A DNA stretch of 64,000 nt from positions 115,995-179,994 of the forward strand of contig VYZI01000565.1 in NCBI GenBank assembly GCA_013397695.1, given 5' to 3'. This DNA comes from Centropus unirufus (Eukaryota; Chordata; Aves; Cuculiformes; Centropidae). This document shows positions 61,501 to 64,000 of this stretch, piece after piece (position 1 is the first letter of the stretch; each line of letters begins with the position of its first letter). The notes beneath the pieces are model-generated. The model had not been told where the DNA came from. It saw nothing but the letters and a program-made list of their open reading frames with translations, and ran no database searches. A program made the position numbers and the translations under genes.

Positions 61501-64000
61501 CTGCATCGTGCCCAGAATCTCTTCAGCCTCCAAGATGGTTTCTGCGTCCAGCGACGTTAAGTTCAGGTCGTCCTCCTCGAGGGAGAAGCACTGGCGAGGA
61601 GCACAGGGAGACAGGAGAACGCTTTGCACGGAGCCACCACTGGCCCTGACCACCTCTGCAGCACACGTGGGCTCCCAGCAGCAGCAATTCCAGCACCCCG
61701 GAACGTGCCGGGGGGCACGGCTGCACTGCAGGTCAGGAGATGGGATAGACCTTCCTCCCGCTCTCCTCGGGAGGGGCTCCGGGTGGTTTCCCCCCACTGC
61801 AAAAAGCCCCGTGCTGCCTTCAGCCCCTACAGATTACCAGGGATGCCTCCACATGGGAAATTCCCACCTGATTCGCTCCGCAGCTGCGTGACTGGGAAAG
61901 ACACACATTGATAAACCGCAGGAATTCCCAGGCTCTGCCCGACACCAGGGCTTGTGCTGGGAGCGAGCAGGCTGCCCCGCCCCACGGGCTGTCACACACG
62001 CCTCGGTGCTCCTGATAAGCCCCAAAATGTTATGAAATTCATGGCAAAAGCGCGGGAGTCAGCACCGGGGACCCGGCCGGCTGCCACTGCCAGGGCCTCA
62101 CCCCAACACCTTTGCCACAAGAGGACAGCGGCTGTGCCCACCTTCTGGGACCAAACAGCCTTTGCTGCTGTATACTTCAATTCCCAACTCTTTTCCAGGC
62201 CCCCTCAGCCAGCTCCAGAGATGCCTGGACACCACTCGATAACTTGAGAAAGGTCTTTTCGCTGCACTCGGTGGTGTCACCGAGCCCAGTGCTGCCGGGT
62301 GTCCAGGAAAAGGCAGGAAAAGCGAGATGCCAGGCGAGGGCAGGGGCTGCAGCCCCAGCTGAGCGCAGGCGCTGGACACGCAGCCTCTGCCAGGAGCGCG
62401 GCAGCACCAAAGCGTCACCGGCACAAGCCAGGCCGTGAATTCCTGTTTGTGGATGAGCTTGGGCAGACACAACACAGGCAGGGAAGATAAGGAGCCAAGG
62501 ACGGAGCCGTGGGAGCGCACCCCTCCCTCTGGATGCTGGCAGGGAGCGGGCAGGGAGCCCTCCCCCCCCTGCAGCAGCACCAGGAGAACGTGGCTGAGGT
62601 CTGAGGGATGCGCAGCTCTTCCGTGGGAGCCGCAGCCTGCGGGACAAAACCCCCCCCATCCCTATCCAAACCCTGCCTGGACTGTGAAATCCCTCTCTGC
62701 TAAGAGCAGTTCGGCTAAATCAGCATTTCCTAAAACACCACAGCACCAAAGCCACGTGCACAAAGCCCTGGTCCTGGGGCTCTTCAGAGCCTTGGCACCA
62801 CCACACAGAGCTGGCACCTCTGGTCCTGGCACAGCCAGGAGCCCCGTGTGACCCTGGGGTGGGAATCGGAGCCAGGACCCCCCAACCCACCCGGCCCAAG
62901 TACCCCTGGTCCAGCTCCTGCGTGCCCAATGCAGCAGCCCGAGCCTGCAGCGCTCTGGGGCTCAGCAGCCTGGACTGCCTCTCCCAGGATTCTCCCTCTG
63001 GAAGCTGAGTCCACCAGTGATAGGCGGGCACTGCTCCACGCCATGGCACACCAGGCTCCAGCTCAGCATCCCGAGCCCCCTCCCCTGGCAGCCACCCACA
63101 GCACCGCCTGGCCGCGATTCCTGGCCAATCCTCCTGGAGATGTCAAGCGAGGAAGCACATCCAGGCTCCCGCCCAGCGCCTGCGGATGGCACAGGGGATG
63201 CTGCCCTGGAGCTGCTGTGCCCTGCCCAGGCACGGGGCTGGCTCTCCCAAAAGGCAGCGTCTAATAAGAGGATTCCAGCCATGCCTGGCGTTGGATGTTT
63301 GGAGGGAGGGAAGGAAAAGTCCTCCCACTCAAATGGCCTCTTCCCGCAGCCCCGGAGGGTGGGTGGGTGATGTCCCAAGCCCTCCTCGACTCCTTTGACT
63401 CAGCACTTCCCAACGAGGAGTCCCACAGCCATGAGTCACCGGGGAACCAAGCTGCATTCCCCTAGGAATCCCTTTGATCCACCTGGAGCCGGGCACCTCC
63501 TCTGGCCCTCCCAGCCGGTGCGTCGGGCTGGGGTACGAACCAGCCCATCCTGCTCCCCCATCCCTACCTGCTCCATCCCAGGCTCCTGCCCCCAGCCCAG
63601 GGGGACACCCGGGCTGCTTCCCAGCTTTTCTCTGCGCCCCAGGGAGGTGGCAGCCACCCCCTCCCCCGGTGCCCCTCACCTGGCACCCCGGGAAGCGGGG
63701 GGGCTCCCGCCGCCAGGCACAGCACGGGCAAAGGGATGCGCCGCGGCTGCTCTGGAAAAGCCGGGCAGGAGCATCCCCTTCCCAAGCGCCGGCTGCTCCC
63801 TCCGCCCCGGGAGGGCCGGGCTCGGCGCCCCCTGCCCCGGGTGCGGGGCTCACCCCGCAGCAGCCCCCGGCGGGGCTGGAAGCGCGGCGCTCCCCGCAAT
63901 CCCGGGGATTCCCGAGGTCCGCGGCGGCGGCAGGGGCCACGCCCGACCGGCCCCGGGAGGAAGGCGGGGATGGAGAGGCCGCCCCGGCCCCGCGCCCCGC
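52475..64000 (-). CDS. PPRC1: PPRC1, PGC-1-related coactivator (PRC), 14 coding exons, start beyond the window
   Basis: PPRC1 is a nuclear transcriptional coactivator of the PGC-1 family. It responds to growth signals and works with NRF-1, CREB and HCF-1 to raise expression of mitochondrial biogenesis genes. The 14 exons join in phase to 1727 codons plus stop; human, as I recall, is about 1664 residues. In order (counting from the first codon in the window): acidic activation region (about 50-149, TMQNYLDSSVISIIEDLSLS and ELSLLTAITEILDSTDDETL), a conserved SLSELVKSMHPYCLP (281-295), a long proline-rich part, six 19-residue repeats (1039-1152), LXXLL as LSSLL (1202-1206), the HCF-1-type motif DHDY (1330-1333), an RS domain (about 1480-1580), an RRM (about 1606-1685) and the conserved tail FDSLDFDTLL ending SLRR. 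No in-frame ATG precedes exon 2, and the frame is open to base 64000, so the start lies outside. Confidence 0.97.
52857..53008 (-). CDS. PPRC1: PPRC1 exon 13, second half of the RRM
   Basis: 152 bases with an acceptor ending GGCTCCAG and donor GTGAGC. It encodes RNP1 (DNYGFVTY), then AEEAFAAIESGHKLRRPDEQ and PFDLCFGGRRQFCRR. The RNP1 aromatics expected for RNA contact are present. Confidence 0.96.
53153..53274 (-). CDS. PPRC1: PPRC1 exon 12, first half of the RRM
   Basis: 122 bases starting in phase 0 after TTGCCCGCAG, with donor GTGAGA. It encodes RNP2 (VVFIGKIP), SRMTRSELRHRFSVFGDIED and CTLHFRSEG. The exon ends in a GG|G codon shared with the next exon. Confidence 0.96.
53491..53554 (-). 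CDS. PPRC1: PPRC1 exon 11, linker before the RRM
   Basis: 64 bases with acceptor CCTGCCAG and donor GTGAGT. It encodes YSYDAQDHYQRQRILQKERA plus I, the basic helical stretch joining RS domain and RRM, as in human PPRC1. Confidence 0.95.
53707..53886 (-). CDS. PPRC1: PPRC1 exon 10, RS domain
   Basis: 180 bases of Ser/Arg-rich coding sequence (YRSRCSHSSSSRSSC through RSRSRSPSPRRRSNRRRR-type segments). The donor is GTGAGT and the acceptor is preceded by a C-rich tract. RS domains in PGC-1 family members are associated with splicing factors and RNA polymerase II. Confidence 0.94.
55031..55823 (-). CDS. PPRC1: PPRC1 exon 9, HCF-1-binding motif and start of the RS region
   Basis: 793 bases with acceptor TTCTCGCAG and donor GTAAGT. 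It begins LTPPATPPHQLWKPLPAVSM, contains SGDHDYC (the DHDY motif known for HCF-1 binding in this family), GSRWNVKHHRDITIKPISSL, a PASPCRDQEMRTP segment, and a Ser-rich and Arg-rich end reaching PPPKRWR. Confidence 0.95.
55913..55980 (-). CDS. PPRC1: PPRC1 exon 8
   Basis: 68 bases. The acceptor ends TTTCTCAG and the donor is GTAAAG. It encodes PETHQERKPPDGLQASELAN then VA, leading into the LTPPATPPHQLW exon. Both flanking phases agree. Confidence 0.92.
56334..56394 (-). CDS. PPRC1: PPRC1 exon 7
   Basis: 61 bases with donor GTGAGT and acceptor ending GGCTGAAA-proximal TTTTCAG on the minus strand. It encodes KKEEAPVQLPEDRRPAGSS after a split Ala codon, matching the SEAKKE junction of human PPRC1. 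Confidence 0.92.
56754..56807 (-). CDS. PPRC1: PPRC1 exon 6, LXXLL motif
   Basis: 54 bases encoding IEATDLSSLLEQFEKSE. LSSLL fits the LXXLL nuclear-receptor-box pattern. The acceptor is ATGGCCAG and the donor GTGCGG is slightly unusual. It follows directly on FISEIG from exon 5, as in human. Confidence 0.94.
57023..60050 (-). CDS. PPRC1: PPRC1 exon 5, the large proline-rich exon
   Basis: 3028 bases, 1009 codons without a stop. The acceptor ends CCCTTCCAG and the donor is GTGAGC. Features in order: an acidic RSDGEEEEEEAA segment, the conserved SLSELVKSMHPYCLP, a KGRGRERARKSRKKKAEEDR basic cluster likely to act as a nuclear localisation signal, LSLREYRIRMLHRQ, extended Pro-rich runs with YPPVPSWPCFGPQ, six 19-residue repeats, and the conserved end DIVQAFISEIG. 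Long plus-strand frames here (for example 57474-58919) are antisense shadows. Confidence 0.96.
57153..57494 (-). repeat. coding minisatellite: six tandem 57-bp units in PPRC1
   Basis: Six in-frame copies of a 57-base unit encoding variants of GSEPPGHKATSQVVAPPPA. Differences between copies include GP or GS at the start, PA or PP, HKAM in one copy, GRKA in the last, and SLAV, SQIV or SQAV. The total is 342 bases, exactly 6 x 57, so the reading frame is kept. Confidence 0.95.
58318..58413 (-). repeat. 33-bp tandem repeat in the PPRC1 Pro-rich region
   Basis: Nearly three copies of a 33-base unit encoding PPAPGAAPAGM. The first two complete copies (58318-58350 and 58351-58383) differ at only one or two positions, suggesting recent duplication. 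The third is partial. Confidence 0.9.
60393..60503 (-). CDS. PPRC1: PPRC1 exon 4
   Basis: 111 bases, 37 codons, phase 0 at both ends. The acceptor is CTTCTCTCCAG and the donor GTGAGC. It encodes LQKFLSLSRPSLECESPALE then QPKARRPLTSSVSVAGK. Confidence 0.9.
60504..61176. other. PPRC1 intron 3
   Basis: An intron of about 670 bases between exons 3 and 4, with no recognised feature. The other short PPRC1 introns likewise show only unique GC-rich sequence; the longer one at 53887-55030 has no exon or repeat that I can support. Confidence 0.6.
61177..61332 (-). CDS. PPRC1: PPRC1 exon 3, activation region
   Basis: 156 bases, 52 codons, phase 0. It encodes NELSLLTAITEILDSTDDET then LSPFDTIMDMELLASPRERE, the most conserved part of the N-terminal activation domain. 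The acceptor is GCCGTTACAG, followed by CAG; a start three bases further in (61329) is also possible and would drop one Gln. Confidence 0.94.
61333..61446. other. PPRC1 intron 2
   Basis: A short GC-rich intron (114 bases) with donor GTGAGA. Nothing further was seen. Confidence 0.7.
61447..61590 (-). CDS. PPRC1: PPRC1 exon 2, start of the activation region
   Basis: 144 bases, 48 codons, phase 0. The acceptor ends CTCGCCAG and the donor is GTGAGA. It encodes CFSLEEDDLNLTSLDAETIL then EAEEILGTMQNYLDSSVISI, which parallels human PPRC1 TMQSYMDASLISLIEDF. The first in-frame ATG visible in the gene lies in this exon (GTMQNY). Confidence 0.94.
61591..63853. other. PPRC1 intron 1
   Basis: About 2.26 kb of GC-rich intron. 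Many overlapping open frames on both strands reflect base composition. A 24-base phase-compatible microexon candidate at 61868-61891 is discussed under findings. No transposon was recognised. Confidence 0.6.
63690..64000 (-). promoter_or_regulatory. CpG-rich block over PPRC1 exon 1
   Basis: Very GC-rich, CpG-dense sequence at the right edge, overlapping the first visible exon and the start of intron 1. It is typical of a CpG-island promoter. The transcription start itself is probably just outside the window. Confidence 0.55.
63854..64000 (-). CDS. PPRC1: PPRC1 exon 1, partial at the window edge
   Basis: 147 bases in frame with exon 2 across a GGG|GTGAGC donor. The frame is open to the last base (SPSPPSSRGRSGVAPAAAAD, then LGNPRDCGERRASSPAGGCC). 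It contains no ATG, so either the ATG lies upstream of base 64000 or part of this is 5' UTR. Low-complexity Ala/Gly/Pro/Arg content resembles the N terminus of other PPRC1 proteins but is not itself diagnostic. Confidence 0.7.

Overview
This is a vertebrate nuclear window, almost certainly from a bird. The evidence is a set of CR1 LINE 3' ends closing in the avian ATTCTATGATTCT-type tail, an otherwise low repeat load, spliced genes with GT-AG introns, and two genes with clear amniote orthologues. Most open reading frames in the GC-rich right half are chance or antisense frames.

Left part (1 to about 35.6 kb): the 5' half of LCOR (ligand-dependent corepressor) on the minus strand. Two coding exons are visible, at 2416-2495 and 2912-2977. 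Both have good splice sites and compatible phases, and they encode the conserved LCOR/LCORL N-terminal block. The AT-rich stretch from 2978 to about 34.3 kb is read as LCOR intron 1 (31 kb or more), and 1-2415 as the next downstream intron. The first LCOR exon is not visible. It probably lies in or next to a 909-base assembly gap (34289-35197) inside a CpG-rich block, bordered on the left by a degenerate 20-bp minisatellite.

Middle part (about 35.6-52.2 kb): intergenic DNA. It holds an 860-bp CR1, an older CR1 and several much older amniote-type CR1 pieces (42.2-47.5 kb). After these the sequence turns GC-rich. I found no convincing protein gene here.

Right part (about 52.2-64.0 kb): PPRC1 (PGC-1-related coactivator, PRC), minus strand, traced through 14 coding exons to its stop codon and polyadenylation signal. 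The joined exons give an uninterrupted 1727 codons plus stop. The initiator ATG was not found and is inferred to lie just beyond base 64000. The protein has the conserved N-terminal activation region, a large proline-rich exon with six 19-residue repeats, an LXXLL motif, a DHDY HCF-1-binding motif, an RS domain and a C-terminal RRM.

The two genes point the same way: PPRC1 ends about 17 kb upstream of the LCOR promoter region. Both encode nuclear-receptor coregulators (a coactivator and a corepressor). From memory they are not neighbours in human, where NOLC1 follows PPRC1, so the adjacency is either an avian rearrangement or an assembly join worth testing.
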